From Hyphomicrobiales bacterium (GTDB taxonomy: Bacteria; Pseudomonadota; Alphaproteobacteria; Rhizobiales; Devosiaceae), in assembly GCA_015487985.1 (NCBI GenBank), contig WFOP01000205.1, forward strand, positions 1-6,671: 6,671 bases of DNA. Reading direction: 5' to 3'. The position numbers and the translations under genes were made by a program. The notes below the pieces were generated by a model. That model saw only the letters and a list, made by a program, of their open reading frames with translations, made no database searches and was not told the DNA's origin. Of this stretch, positions 1 to 6,671 are shown one piece after another; position 1 is the first letter of the stretch; each line of letters starts with the position of its first letter.

Positions 1-1676
1 AGGTATTCCCCACCCGCTCCCATACAGTTGCGGCGCAGGGGGGGATTGCCGCTTCGCTTTCCAATATGGGTAAAGACAGCTGGCAGTGGCATATGTATGA
101 CACGATCAAAGGCTCTGACTGGCTGGGGGATAATGACGCCATGGAATATCTGGCGCGTGAGGCGCCCGAAGCCGTTTATGAACTGGAACATTACGGGGTG
201 CCGTTTTCGCGCACTGAAGAGGGCAAGATTTATCAGCGCCCCTTTGGTGGTCATATGCAAAATTACGGGGACGGGCCGCCGGTGCAACGCACCTGTGCGG
301 CGGCTGACCGAACGGGCCATGCCATTTTGCATACGCTTTATGGGCAATCCCTGCGCCATAACGCAGAATTTTTCATTGAGTATTTTGCCATCGATCTTTT
401 GATGAGCGAGACGGGTGTGTGTGAGGGGATTGTCGCCTGGAAACTGGATGATGGCACCATTCATCGTTTTCGGGCCAAAACCGTGGTGCTGGCCACCGGG
501 GGGTATGGGCGCACCTATTTCAGCGCCACTTCCGCCCATACCTGCACCGGGGATGGCAATGGCATGGTGGCGCGGGCCGGGTTGCCTTTGCAGGATATGG
601 AATTCGTGCAGTTTCACCCCACCGGTGTTTATGGGGCCGGGGTGTTGATTACCGAGGGCGCGCGGGGCGAGGGTGGCTATCTGACCAATTCGGAAGGGGA
701 ACGCTTCATGGAGCGCTATGCCCCCAATGCAAAAGATCTGGCTTCGCGTGATGTGGTGAGCCGTTGCATGACGCTTGAAATCCGCGAGGGGCGCGGGGTG
801 GGGCCGAAAAAAGATCATATTCATCTGAACCTGGACCATCTTGACCCTGAAGTGCTGGCGGAAAGACTGCCCGGCATTACCGAGAGCGCCAAGATTTTTG
901 CCGGGGTTGATCTGACCAAGGAGCCAATTCCGGTGATTCCAACCGCTCATTATAATATGGGGGGGATCCCCACCAATTATCACGGGGAAGCGCTCAACCC
1001 CACCAAGGACAATCCCGATGCCATTGTGCCCGGTCTGATGGCCGTGGGGGAGGCGGGGTGTGCTTCTGTGCACGGGGCCAACCGGCTTGGGTCCAATTCG
1101 CTGATTGATCTGGTGGTATTTGGGCGGGGGGCAGCTATTCAGGCGGGCAAGGTTATTGATCCTGCCGCGCCGGTGCCTGAAATCAACGAAGCGGCATTTG
1201 AAAAAATTATTGACCGGTTTGACAGGATGCGCCATGCGGATGGCAAATTTTCAACCGCAGAGCTGCGTGACCGGATGCAACTGGTGATGCAGGAGGACGC
1301 GGCGGTTTTCCGCACCGAAGAAACCCTGCAACAGGGGGTTAAGCGCATGGGGGATATCTGGGACGATTTGTCCGAGATAAAAGTATCCGATCGTTCAATG
1401 ATCTGGAATTCTGATCTGGTGGAGGCACTGGAGCTGGACAATCTGATGGCCAATGCGCTGGCAACGGTGGTGAGTGCGGAGGCGCGACATGAAAGCCGGG
1501 GTGCCCACGCGCGTGAGGATTTTGTGGACCGGGACGACAAAAACTGGCGCAAACACTCACTTTCACGAATTGATGCGAATGGGAAGGTTTCGCTGGACTA
1601 TCGGCCCGTACATACGGATTTGTTGAGCGATGGGATGGATGAAACTCGTATTGCACCCAAGAAAAGGGTTTATTAG
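1..1676 (+). CDS. sdhA: Succinate dehydrogenase flavoprotein subunit, 5'-truncated by window edge
   Basis: SdhA is the FAD-carrying catalytic subunit of respiratory complex II; it oxidises succinate to fumarate on the cytoplasmic face of the inner membrane. The reading frame is open from the first base (bases 1-2 end a split codon), so the ATG at 66 is internal and not the start. Just inside the edge is the motif SHTVAAQGG, whose His (codon 21-23) is the expected covalent FAD attachment site. Further signatures are ATGGYGR for FAD binding, QFHPTG (His at 615-617), EGARGEGG (catalytic-type Arg at 663-665), PTAHYNMGG (His at 948-950) and ANRLGSNSL (Arg at 1083-1085). These are the dicarboxylate-binding and proton-transfer residues of the family. 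About 557 codons are present; roughly 40 N-terminal residues, including the first Rossmann glycines, should lie upstream. The C-terminal domain ends normally. It is likely co-transcribed with sdhC and sdhD upstream (not seen) and with the genes downstream. Confidence 0.98.
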   Translation, partial: VFPTRSHTVAAQGGIAASLSNMGKDSWQWHMYDTIKGSDWLGDNDAMEYLAREAPEAVYELEHYGVPFSRTEEGKIYQRPFGGHMQNYGDGPPVQRTCAAADRTGHAILHTLYGQSLRHNAEFFIEYFAIDLLMSETGVCEGIVAWKLDDGTIHRFRAKTVVLATGGYGRTYFSATSAHTCTGDGNGMVARAGLPLQDMEFVQFHPTGVYGAGVLITEGARGEGGYLTNSEGERFMERYAPNAKDLASRDVVSRCMTLEIREGRGVGPKKDHIHLNLDHLDPEVLAERLPGITESAKIFAGVDLTKEPIPVIPTAHYNMGGIPTNYHGEALNPTKDNPDAIVPGLMAVGEAGCASVHGANRLGSNSLIDLVVFGRGAAIQAGKVIDPAAPVPEINEAAFEKIIDRFDRMRHADGKFSTAELRDRMQLVMQEDAAVFRTEETLQQGVKRMGDIWDDLSEIKVSDRSMIWNSDLVEALELDNLMANALATVVSAEARHESRGAHAREDFVDRDDKNWRKHSLSRIDANGKVSLDYRPVHTDLLSDGMDETRIAPKKRVY

Positions 1677-1733
1677 AATTTGCGGCACGTTTGCTTTGGC
1701 GTAACTTAAGGCAGGCAATTTTTTACGAAGAAG

Positions 1734-1739
1734 AAGGAG
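1734..1739 (+). promoter_or_regulatory. Strong Shine-Dalgarno for the small exported protein
   Basis: AAGGAG lies seven bases before the ATG at 1747, within a purine-rich run. This is a near-ideal ribosome binding site and much stronger than the one before sdhB. It supports 1747 as the true start and suggests efficient translation of the small gene. Confidence 0.75.
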
Positions 1740-1746
1740 AGAGACT

Positions 1747-2016
1747 ATGCGTAAAACTGTTCTTATAGGCCTGATGGCTGCCGGAATACTCGTTTCAGCT
1801 TCAGGTTCTGCGATGGCTGGCACCCTTCGCGATTGCGTAATTGAGAAAGGCGCCATGGAGTTGAGCGAAGGTCAGCTTGCGCTTTTGAAAGCCCATGGTG
1901 ATGGCCAGATTAATCTTTGGTCTACCGTCAAAGACAATGATCTGGATGTGCCTGACAGTGTTGAAGTTCACCGGTTTATGTGGGCTGCCAGCATTGATTG
2001 TGCGTTGAATGGCTAG
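1747..2016 (+). CDS. Small exported protein of unknown function inside the sdh operon
   Basis: I do not recognise this 89-residue protein. It opens with a clear Sec signal peptide: basic MRK, a hydrophobic core from about residue 5 to 18, and an AMA|G cleavage site after residue 24. The mature protein would be about 65 residues and periplasmic. It has exactly two cysteines, C30 near the mature N-terminus and C85 near the C-terminus, which could form one disulfide closing the chain. It is mildly acidic (EKGAMELSEGQ, KDNDLDVPDSVEV), and there is no lipobox or further membrane segment. It sits 70 bases after sdhA and 91 bases before sdhB, on the same strand, so it is probably carried on the sdh transcript. 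An optimal Shine-Dalgarno, a plausible signal peptide and a complete frame make it a real gene. A role connected with complex II is only a guess from position. Confidence 0.8.
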   Translation: MRKTVLIGLMAAGILVSASGSAMAGTLRDCVIEKGAMELSEGQLALLKAHGDGQINLWSTVKDNDLDVPDSVEVHRFMWAASIDCALNG

Positions 2017-2048
2017 TTGAAATAATCAGCTCAGATCAACAAAACACC

Positions 2049-2072
2049 GCAGTCGCCTTTGAAGGCGGCTGC
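2049..2072 (+). other. Hairpin just upstream of sdhB
   Basis: GCAGTCGCC and GGCGGCTGC flank a six-base loop (TTTGAA), giving a nine-pair stem with one G-U pair. No T-run follows on the + strand, so it is not a standard intrinsic terminator for this transcript. On the opposite strand it is followed by GGTGTTTTG, a weak terminator-like tail. It may be an mRNA-stabilising or processing element between the small exported-protein gene and sdhB. The structure is visible; the role is inferred. Confidence 0.45.
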
Positions 2073-2107
2073 AACTTGATAAAGATTGCACAGGTTGAAA
2101 TTTTAGC

Positions 2108-2884
2108 ATGGTTGAATTGAAACTTCCCAAAGGTTCCCAACCCACAAAGGGCAAAAGCTGGCCAAAACCGGAAGGGGGCAACAGTCAAGAATACCAGATT
2201 TATCGCTATGACCCTGACAAGGGAGACAACCCGCGCATTGATACGTTTTTTGTGGATCGTAACGATTGCGGACCCATGGTGCTGGATGGCCTGTTGTGGA
2301 TTAAAAACAATGTTGATCCCACGCTGACCCTTCGTCGCTCCTGTCGGGAGGGGGTGTGCGGGTCGTGTGCAATGAATATTGATGGTATGAATACGCTGGC
2401 CTGCACAAAAAGCGCCAGGGATATAGGTGGGGCGGTTAAAGTCTATCCATTGCCTCATTTGCCGGTGGTGAAGGACCTGGTGCCGGATCTGGATAATTTT
2501 TATGCTCAACATCGCTCCATCGAGCCGTGGTTGAAAACCACAACACCAGAGCCGGGTACAGAGTGGCCGCAATCCCATGATGACCGGGAAAAGCTGGATG
2601 GGCTTTATGAGTGTATTCTTTGTGCGTCATGTTCCACTTCCTGCCCTTCTTACTGGTGGAACGGGGAGCGTTATCTTGGTCCTGCGGTTCTGTTGCAGGC
2701 CTATCGCTGGCTGATTGACAGTCGGGACGAGGCGACCGGGGAGCGGCTGGATAATCTGGAAGACCCGTTCCGGCTTTATCGCTGTCATACGATTTTGAAC
2801 TGTTCCAATACCTGTCCCAAGGGGCTTAATCCGGCCAAGGCAATTGCCGAGATCAAAAAAATGATGGTGGAACGGCGCGTTTAA
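2108..2884 (+). CDS. sdhB: Succinate dehydrogenase iron-sulfur subunit
   Basis: SdhB carries electrons from the SdhA flavin to ubiquinone through three iron-sulfur clusters. At 258 residues it has the usual length. The N-terminal ferredoxin-like domain has the [2Fe-2S] ligands C79, C84, C87 and C99 ([10 protein letters not shown], then LAC). The C-terminal helical domain has [13 protein letters not shown] (C169, C172, C175, C179) and [14 protein letters not shown] (C226, C232, C236). By family precedent C169, C172, C175 and C236 hold [4Fe-4S], and C179, C226 and C232 hold [3Fe-4S]. The tryptophans of SYWWN (183-184) lie where the family contacts quinone. No ligand is missing. The Shine-Dalgarno is weak (AGGTTGA, about 10 bases before the ATG), and the N-terminus fits alphaproteobacterial SdhB, so the start at 2108 is reasonable. 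The small exported-protein gene separates it from sdhA. Confidence 0.98.
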   Translation: MVELKLPKGSQPTKGKSWPKPEGGNSQEYQIYRYDPDKGDNPRIDTFFVDRNDCGPMVLDGLLWIKNNVDPTLTLRRSCREGVCGSCAMNIDGMNTLACTKSARDIGGAVKVYPLPHLPVVKDLVPDLDNFYAQHRSIEPWLKTTTPEPGTEWPQSHDDREKLDGLYECILCASCSTSCPSYWWNGERYLGPAVLLQAYRWLIDSRDEATGERLDNLEDPFRLYRCHTILNCSNTCPKGLNPAKAIAEIKKMMVERRV

Positions 2885-2972
2885 GAGCCGGATTGCTTTT
2901 CAAGCAGATGAGTGATGAGGGGTTTTGTGCATATGGTTTGCGCGGCAAGCCAGTTTGCATTAGAGGTTTTTC

Positions 2973-3206
2973 ATGGCAAATTTTGAAACCATACTGGAAC
3001 ATCAGGATCCTTCTGTTCTGCGGGTAATTGTTGTGGCGTTGCGTGCCCACGGGTTTCACCCCGAAGACGAGGGGCTGGCGGGGGTTTTGGGCACTCCGGG
3101 TTTAATTCCCCCGAAAGGTCGGGGAATTGTTGTGCCCAGTGTCGAGGCGGCGGATGCCCGGCTTTTGGCCAACGCCCTGCTTGAAGAAATGATGCGTCAG
3201 GACTGA
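2973..3206 (+). CDS. Small cytosolic protein resembling DUF2007 family
   Basis: A 77-residue protein with no signal peptide and no cysteine. Its pattern is a short strand and helix (ETILEHQDPSVLRVIVVALRAHGF), a central Gly/Pro-rich stretch (GVLGTPGLIPPKGRG), a strand IVVPSVE and a final helix rich in Ala, Leu and Glu. This matches the general outline of DUF2007, annotated in databases as putative signal-transducing proteins, which are single beta-alpha domains of about 70 residues. The family call is from memory of the pattern and is not certain. AGAGG at 2962-2966 is a good Shine-Dalgarno six bases before the ATG, and an in-frame stop at 2961-2963 excludes a longer protein. It lies 88 bases after sdhB with no clear terminator between, so it is probably the last gene of the sdh transcript. 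Confidence 0.7.
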   Translation: MANFETILEHQDPSVLRVIVVALRAHGFHPEDEGLAGVLGTPGLIPPKGRGIVVPSVEAADARLLANALLEEMMRQD

Positions 3207-3222
3207 TGGGTCATGATCAATG

Positions 3223-3246
3223 TGTCATGGTCAACAGGCCATGACG
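3223..3246 (+). terminator. Hairpin after the DUF2007-like gene, possible transcript end
   Basis: GTCATGG (3224-3230) and CCATGAC (3239-3245) are perfect inverted repeats. With flanking pairs the stem reaches ten pairs, two of them G-U, around a four-base AACA loop. It begins 17 bases after the stop codon at 3206. No T-run follows, so it is not a textbook intrinsic terminator. It could protect the 3' end of the sdh mRNA or mark a factor-dependent end. Confidence 0.4.
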
Positions 3247-3255
3247 GATACGCTA

Positions 3256-3300
3256 AAGCGTGTCTCCCAGAAGCGTGTCTCCCAGAGGCGTGTCCTTGGG
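3256..3300. repeat. 15-bp tandem repeat, two exact copies plus a decayed third
   Basis: AAGCGTGTCTCCCAG occurs at 3256-3270 and again, identically, at 3271-3285. A third unit at 3286-3300 starts AGGCGTGTCC and then diverges. The first copy overlaps a palindrome, ACGCT-AA-AGCGT (3250-3261). The repeats lie in non-coding DNA between the sdh group and the lipoprotein gene. Replication slippage is the simplest origin; a protein-binding role is possible but unsupported. Confidence 0.85.
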
Positions 3301-3362
3301 CCCGACCCGTGGGTGGCTACGGTTTTAGGATAAAAGACAGGCAAAATAATGGATAAAGCAGG

Positions 3363-3444
3363 TCGCGTGAGTAGTGATAAACGCGATATGCTTTAATGTC
3401 AAAGTGCCGGGGAAAGCGGGATTCGGGCAAGCGGTGTATCGCGT
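3363..3444. repeat. Repeated TCGCGT arms in both orientations
   Basis: TCGCGT at 3363-3368 is inverted as ACGCGA at 3381-3386 with a 12-base gap. The longer arm ACGCGATA (3381-3388) is inverted again as TATCGCGT (3437-3444). TCGCGTGA is therefore present twice in direct orientation and once, in shorter form, inverted. Such arms upstream of a promoter candidate could be operator half-sites, but the short core makes chance plausible. Confidence 0.35.
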
Positions 3445-3513
3445 GAATTTGATTCGTTTTTTATGTAGATCAAAATGAAACCACAATAAAATATTATGTC
3501 GAGAGACAAGTTT

Positions 3514-3541
3514 TTGATCCGCAGGTCAAAACTCTTGCTAT
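3514..3541 (+). promoter_or_regulatory. Candidate sigma-70-type promoter for the lipoprotein gene
   Basis: TTGATC (3514-3519) and TGCTAT (3536-3541) are separated by 16 bases and lie about 87 bases before the ATG at 3628. The match to -35 and -10 consensus is moderate. The position fits, because a new transcript is expected after the 420-base gap. This is an eye-level match only. Confidence 0.35.
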
Positions 3542-3627
3542 GTTGGCTGACAGGCTGGCATTTCCCGGGTTGATGCGGTATTAGGGCGGCAGACGGGCGG
3601 CGATTAACTTAAGATGAGCTTAGAATT

Positions 3628-4272
3628 ATGACAAATCGAAGATTTCGGGCGAGCGGACTTCTGGTCGCGTTTGCGGTGTTGGGCACGGTTTCAGCGTGTA
3701 CCGGATCGTCACCTTTTTCCAACTCGCGCCGTTTTTCAACACCCCCGGCCCAGTTGGCGCCGGTGGCAAGTTCCAATGTGCAAAGTTCGGACCTGCCCCC
3801 GCTTTCAGGGGATGCACAGGTGGCAGAGAACGGGCTGGATCAGAACGGGATGCCGGTTGACGGGCTGGTTTCCCAGGACCCGCTATTGGCCAACGCTGAA
3901 AATCCGTTGCGCACTCCTGACGGCTCGTTTGTGGCCATTGACCCAACCGGTGTGCCAACGAACGTGCAGGCGCGTGATTTAAGCGGCAGTTTGACTGTTC
4001 AAACCATGCTTGGGGCGTGGACGGTTATTTCCGGTGCTGATCAGTGTCGGATCAATTTGACGCAAAGCACCAAACAGGGCACCGACCGTTTCAGGGCTTC
4101 TGCACCCAATTGTCCCATAAGTGTTTTGGCCGGGGTTGCTTCATGGAAACTGGCCGGGACACAGGTTCAGTTCTATAATAATAACAACCAGCTTATTGGC
4201 ACTTTACTTAAAAGCGGCAACCGGTTTATCGGCACATTAGCGGGTGGCCAGGGCATCTCGATGGCCGGGTAA
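3628..4272 (+). CDS. Omp19-like outer-membrane lipoprotein with AprI/Inh protease-inhibitor-type domain
   Basis: The 214-residue protein begins with a lipoprotein signal peptide: basic NRRFR, a hydrophobic stretch (residues 10-20) and the lipobox VSAC with the lipidated Cys at 24. Residue +2 is Thr, not Asp, which suits outer-membrane sorting. Residues 25 to about 120 form a low-complexity linker rich in Ser, Pro, Asn and Asp. The C-terminal part (about 127-214) resembles the Inh fold: LGAWTV, then C140 and C162 (likely disulfide), LAGVASWKL, QVQFYNNNNQLIG and a closing GGQGISM. This order closely resembles Brucella Omp19, a surface lipoprotein reported to inhibit proteases, though the linker here is longer. 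Inhibition by this protein is inferred, not shown. An in-frame stop five codons upstream fixes the start region; the Shine-Dalgarno is weak. The stop is 9 bases before zapE, suggesting co-transcription. Confidence 0.8.
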   Translation: MTNRRFRASGLLVAFAVLGTVSACTGSSPFSNSRRFSTPPAQLAPVASSNVQSSDLPPLSGDAQVAENGLDQNGMPVDGLVSQDPLLANAENPLRTPDGSFVAIDPTGVPTNVQARDLSGSLTVQTMLGAWTVISGADQCRINLTQSTKQGTDRFRASAPNCPISVLAGVASWKLAGTQVQFYNNNNQLIGTLLKSGNRFIGTLAGGQGISMAG

Positions 4273-4281
4273 ACAGGGTTT

Positions 4282-5448
4282 ATGGGGCAAGCAATCCTTA
4301 CCCGCAGCGTCTTGAGCGCCTATGGGGACATGGTGAAAAAATCCACCCTTGTTCAGGATGAGGCCCAGCGGGCTGTTGTGGAAGAACTGCAACAACTGGC
4401 GGATGCACTGGAGCAGGCCGACGCTGGCAGAAAAACCGCCCTTGGGGGCAGGTTTTTCTGGCGCGGGGGGCGGTCTGAGGCCAGGGATATCAAGGGCCTT
4501 TATATCTGGGGCGATGTGGGACGTGGCAAAACACTGCTGATGGACCTGTTTTTTGAGCATGTAAGGCTTGAGAAAAAAAAGCGGGTGCATTTCCATGAAT
4601 TTATGGATCAGCTTCATATCAGCATTGGTGAATTTCGTCAGGATACGCGGCGGAAAAAAAAGCATTTTGACCCGATAGCGGCGGCAGTCAATGCCATGGT
4701 GCGGGATACAAAGCTGCTGTGTTTTGATGAATTTCATGTGAATGACATTACCAACGCCATGCTGCTTGGGCGTTTGTTTGAAAAATTGTTTGAGGCGGGG
4801 GTGGTGGTGGTTGCGACCTCCAATGTCCCCCCTGAAAATCTCTATCATAACGGGTTGAACCGGCAGTTGTTTTTGCCGTTTATTGACTTGCTCAAGCAAC
4901 AATGTGCCGTGCTTAATCTGGATGCCAGCGTTGATTATCGCCTGGAAAAACTCAGCCGGCTGCCGGTTTTTCATTTTGGCTCAAGAGAGGAAGTTGCGGG
5001 GGCGCTTGAGGAGCAGTGGGAGGTGTTGAGCGGGGGCATGGCGAGCCAAAAGGGGGTTGTGAAAGTTCTGGGGCGGACAATCCAGGTGGCTGAGGAGGCC
5101 ATGGGTAACGCGCGGTTCAGCTTTGAGGCTCTATGCGAAGCGCCCCTTGGCACACGGGACTATCTGGCTATCTCCCATGCCTATCACACGCTGATGATTG
5201 ACTATGTGCCCCGGTTTGACCGGGACAATTCCAACGCGGCAAAACGCTTTATTCAATTGATTGATACGCTTTATGACCGGGGTATAAAACTGGTGGCGGG
5301 GTTTGAGGTGGCGCTTGAAAAAATGTCGGCGGACAAGGATCTGGCGTTTGAATTCAAACGCACCGTTTCGCGACTTAACGAGATGGCCTCGAGTGAGTAT
5401 CTGGCCGGGAAAATGGCTGGCACGCACAAAGATGCACAGGATAAGTAG
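4282..5448 (+). CDS. zapE: AFG1-like ATPase, cell division protein ZapE
   Basis: A 388-residue P-loop ATPase of the AFG1/ZapE family. Walker A is GDVGRGKT at residues 77-84, Walker B is LLCFDEF with D149 and E150, and a sensor-1 type TSN follows at 179-181. The family signatures GLYIWG, HFHEFM, NDITNAMLLGRL, NGLNRQLFLPFID and DYRLEKL are all visible, and the C-terminus ends in the typical FEFKRTVSRLNEM helix. In E. coli ZapE acts on FtsZ at late or stressed division; the mitochondrial relative Afg1 is linked to turnover of respiratory-chain subunits. The start at 4282 keeps the conserved N-terminal leader (VLSAYGDMVKK to DEAQRAVVEEL), although its Shine-Dalgarno (AGGG, three bases away) is poor; ATG 4330 would cut into this leader. 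The 9-base gap from the lipoprotein gene suggests translational coupling. The gene is intact. Confidence 0.93.
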   Translation: MGQAILTRSVLSAYGDMVKKSTLVQDEAQRAVVEELQQLADALEQADAGRKTALGGRFFWRGGRSEARDIKGLYIWGDVGRGKTLLMDLFFEHVRLEKKKRVHFHEFMDQLHISIGEFRQDTRRKKKHFDPIAAAVNAMVRDTKLLCFDEFHVNDITNAMLLGRLFEKLFEAGVVVVATSNVPPENLYHNGLNRQLFLPFIDLLKQQCAVLNLDASVDYRLEKLSRLPVFHFGSREEVAGALEEQWEVLSGGMASQKGVVKVLGRTIQVAEEAMGNARFSFEALCEAPLGTRDYLAISHAYHTLMIDYVPRFDRDNSNAAKRFIQLIDTLYDRGIKLVAGFEVALEKMSADKDLAFEFKRTVSRLNEMASSEYLAGKMAGTHKDAQDK

Positions 5449-5502
5449 TTTTGCAGAGAGATTGTTGCATTCCGGGGCATTTTTGGCGGTTTTAGTTGCG
5501 CT

Positions 5503-5527
5503 GAATCATAGAGGGGTTTAATGATTC
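5503..5527 (+). other. Inverted repeat in the mdh leader
   Basis: GAATCAT (5503-5509) and ATGATTC (5521-5527) are perfect seven-base inverted repeats around an 11-base spacer. They lie 43-67 bases before the mdh start. This could be an operator-like dyad or an mRNA hairpin. A weak -35/-10 pair (TTGCGC at 5496-5501, TAATGA at 5519-5524, 17-base spacer) overlaps it, which would suit a repressor site, but both calls are tentative. Confidence 0.4.
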
Positions 5528-5528
5528 G

Positions 5529-6532
<1,004 letters not shown>

Positions 6533-6593
6533 ATAAATTTTATCAGCGTAACCAATCTCAGTTTTGAATTTTACCTCATGGGGGCAATGACCA

Positions 6594-6671
6594 ATGAATA
6601 TTCACGAACATCAAGCCAAGGCTTTGCTGAAAGAATACGGAGCGCCGGTGGCCAAGGGGATTGCCATATTC
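6594..6671 (+). CDS. sucC: Succinyl-CoA synthetase beta subunit, 3'-truncated by window edge
   Basis: SucC is the ADP-forming, nucleotide-binding subunit of succinyl-CoA synthetase, which converts succinyl-CoA to succinate with formation of ATP. Only the first 26 residues are present. They begin MNIHEHQAKALLKEYG and continue with APVAKGIAIF, the near-invariant N-terminus of the ATP-grasp domain of this family. A run of five G at 6580-6584, nine bases before the ATG, can serve as the ribosome binding site. Two upstream ATGs at 6578 and 6587 are in another frame and give no SucC sequence, so 6594 is the start. The position after mdh fits the common alphaproteobacterial order mdh-sucC-sucD; sucD would be expected just outside the window. 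Confidence 0.96.
   Translation, partial: MNIHEHQAKALLKEYGAPVAKGIAIF

Larger units (their letters stand above)
3207..3627. other. Intergenic region of about 420 bases with repeats and a promoter candidate
   Basis: No convincing gene is present on either strand. From left to right it holds a hairpin just after the DUF2007-like gene (3223-3246), a small palindrome at 3250-3261, a 15-base tandem repeat (3256-3300), three TCGCGT/ACGCGA arms between 3363 and 3444, an AT-rich block around 3455-3500, and a sigma-70-like promoter candidate at 3514-3541. It separates the sdh group from the lipoprotein-zapE group and probably contains the end of one transcript and the start of the next. A small RNA cannot be excluded. 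Confidence 0.6.

Noticed and set aside
1139..1552. 137-codon minus-strand frame rich in Ser and Arg
   Set aside because: It is antisense to the conserved 3' half of sdhA; the Ser/Arg-rich composition is typical of a shadow frame.
66..1676. sdhA read as a complete gene starting at ATG 66
   Set aside because: The frame continues upstream to the window edge and encodes the invariant FAD-attachment motif, so the ATG at 66 is internal.
2036..2578. 180-codon open frame on the minus strand opposite sdhB
   Set aside because: It is antisense to sdhB, which has every expected cluster ligand. The protein has no coherent family pattern.
2894..2906. Five-pair hairpin (TGCTT/AAGCA) shortly after sdhB
   Set aside because: The stem is short and no T-run follows, so it does not support a terminator between sdhB and the DUF2007-like gene.
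3349..3396. 15-codon frame starting MDKAGRVSSDK in the long intergenic region
   Set aside because: It has a passable CAGG seven bases upstream, but is too short to separate from chance and has no conservation data.
4237..4974. 245-codon open frame on the minus strand opposite zapE
   Set aside because: It lies wholly antisense to a well-supported ZapE gene apart from a few bases, has no recognisable domain, and its composition is what the complement of a coding frame produces.

Overview
This window is an ordinary chromosomal segment of TCA-cycle genes, all on the + strand, from what is most likely an alphaproteobacterium close to Rhizobiales or Rhodobacterales. Three things point there: the SdhA and SdhB sequences are of the alphaproteobacterial type; an Omp19-like outer-membrane lipoprotein is present; and the order zapE - mdh - sucC is, from memory, common in that class. 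No genus can be assigned from the sequence alone.

Layout. 1-1676 is the succinate dehydrogenase flavoprotein gene sdhA, cut at its 5' end by the window edge. 1747-2016 encodes a small exported protein of unknown function, with a strong ribosome binding site, inserted between sdhA and sdhB. 2108-2884 is sdhB, complete with all its iron-sulfur cysteines. 2973-3206 is a small cytosolic protein resembling the DUF2007 (putative signal-transducing) family. 3207-3627 is a gene-free stretch of about 420 bases. It holds a hairpin, a 15-bp tandem repeat, repeated TCGCGT arms and a plausible promoter. 3628-4272 is an Omp19/Inh-like lipoprotein. It is followed after 9 bases by zapE (4282-5448), an AFG1-type ATPase. 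mdh (5570-6532) follows a leader with two inverted repeats, one of which covers its Shine-Dalgarno. sucC begins at 6594 and runs off the end.

How the genes fit together. SdhAB oxidises succinate to fumarate and feeds electrons to quinone through the membrane subunits SdhCD, which would lie upstream of the window. Mdh oxidises malate to oxaloacetate. SucC is the beta subunit of succinyl-CoA synthetase, which makes succinate. The window therefore joins the end of an sdh operon to the start of an mdh-suc operon, with four accessory genes among them: the small exported protein, the DUF2007-like protein, the lipoprotein and ZapE.

I saw no mobile element, CRISPR array, tRNA, rRNA, phage gene or defence system, and no evidence of an undescribed multi-gene system. 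The items most worth a second look are the small exported protein inside the sdh operon, the lipoprotein beside zapE, and the repeat structures in the two larger intergenic regions.
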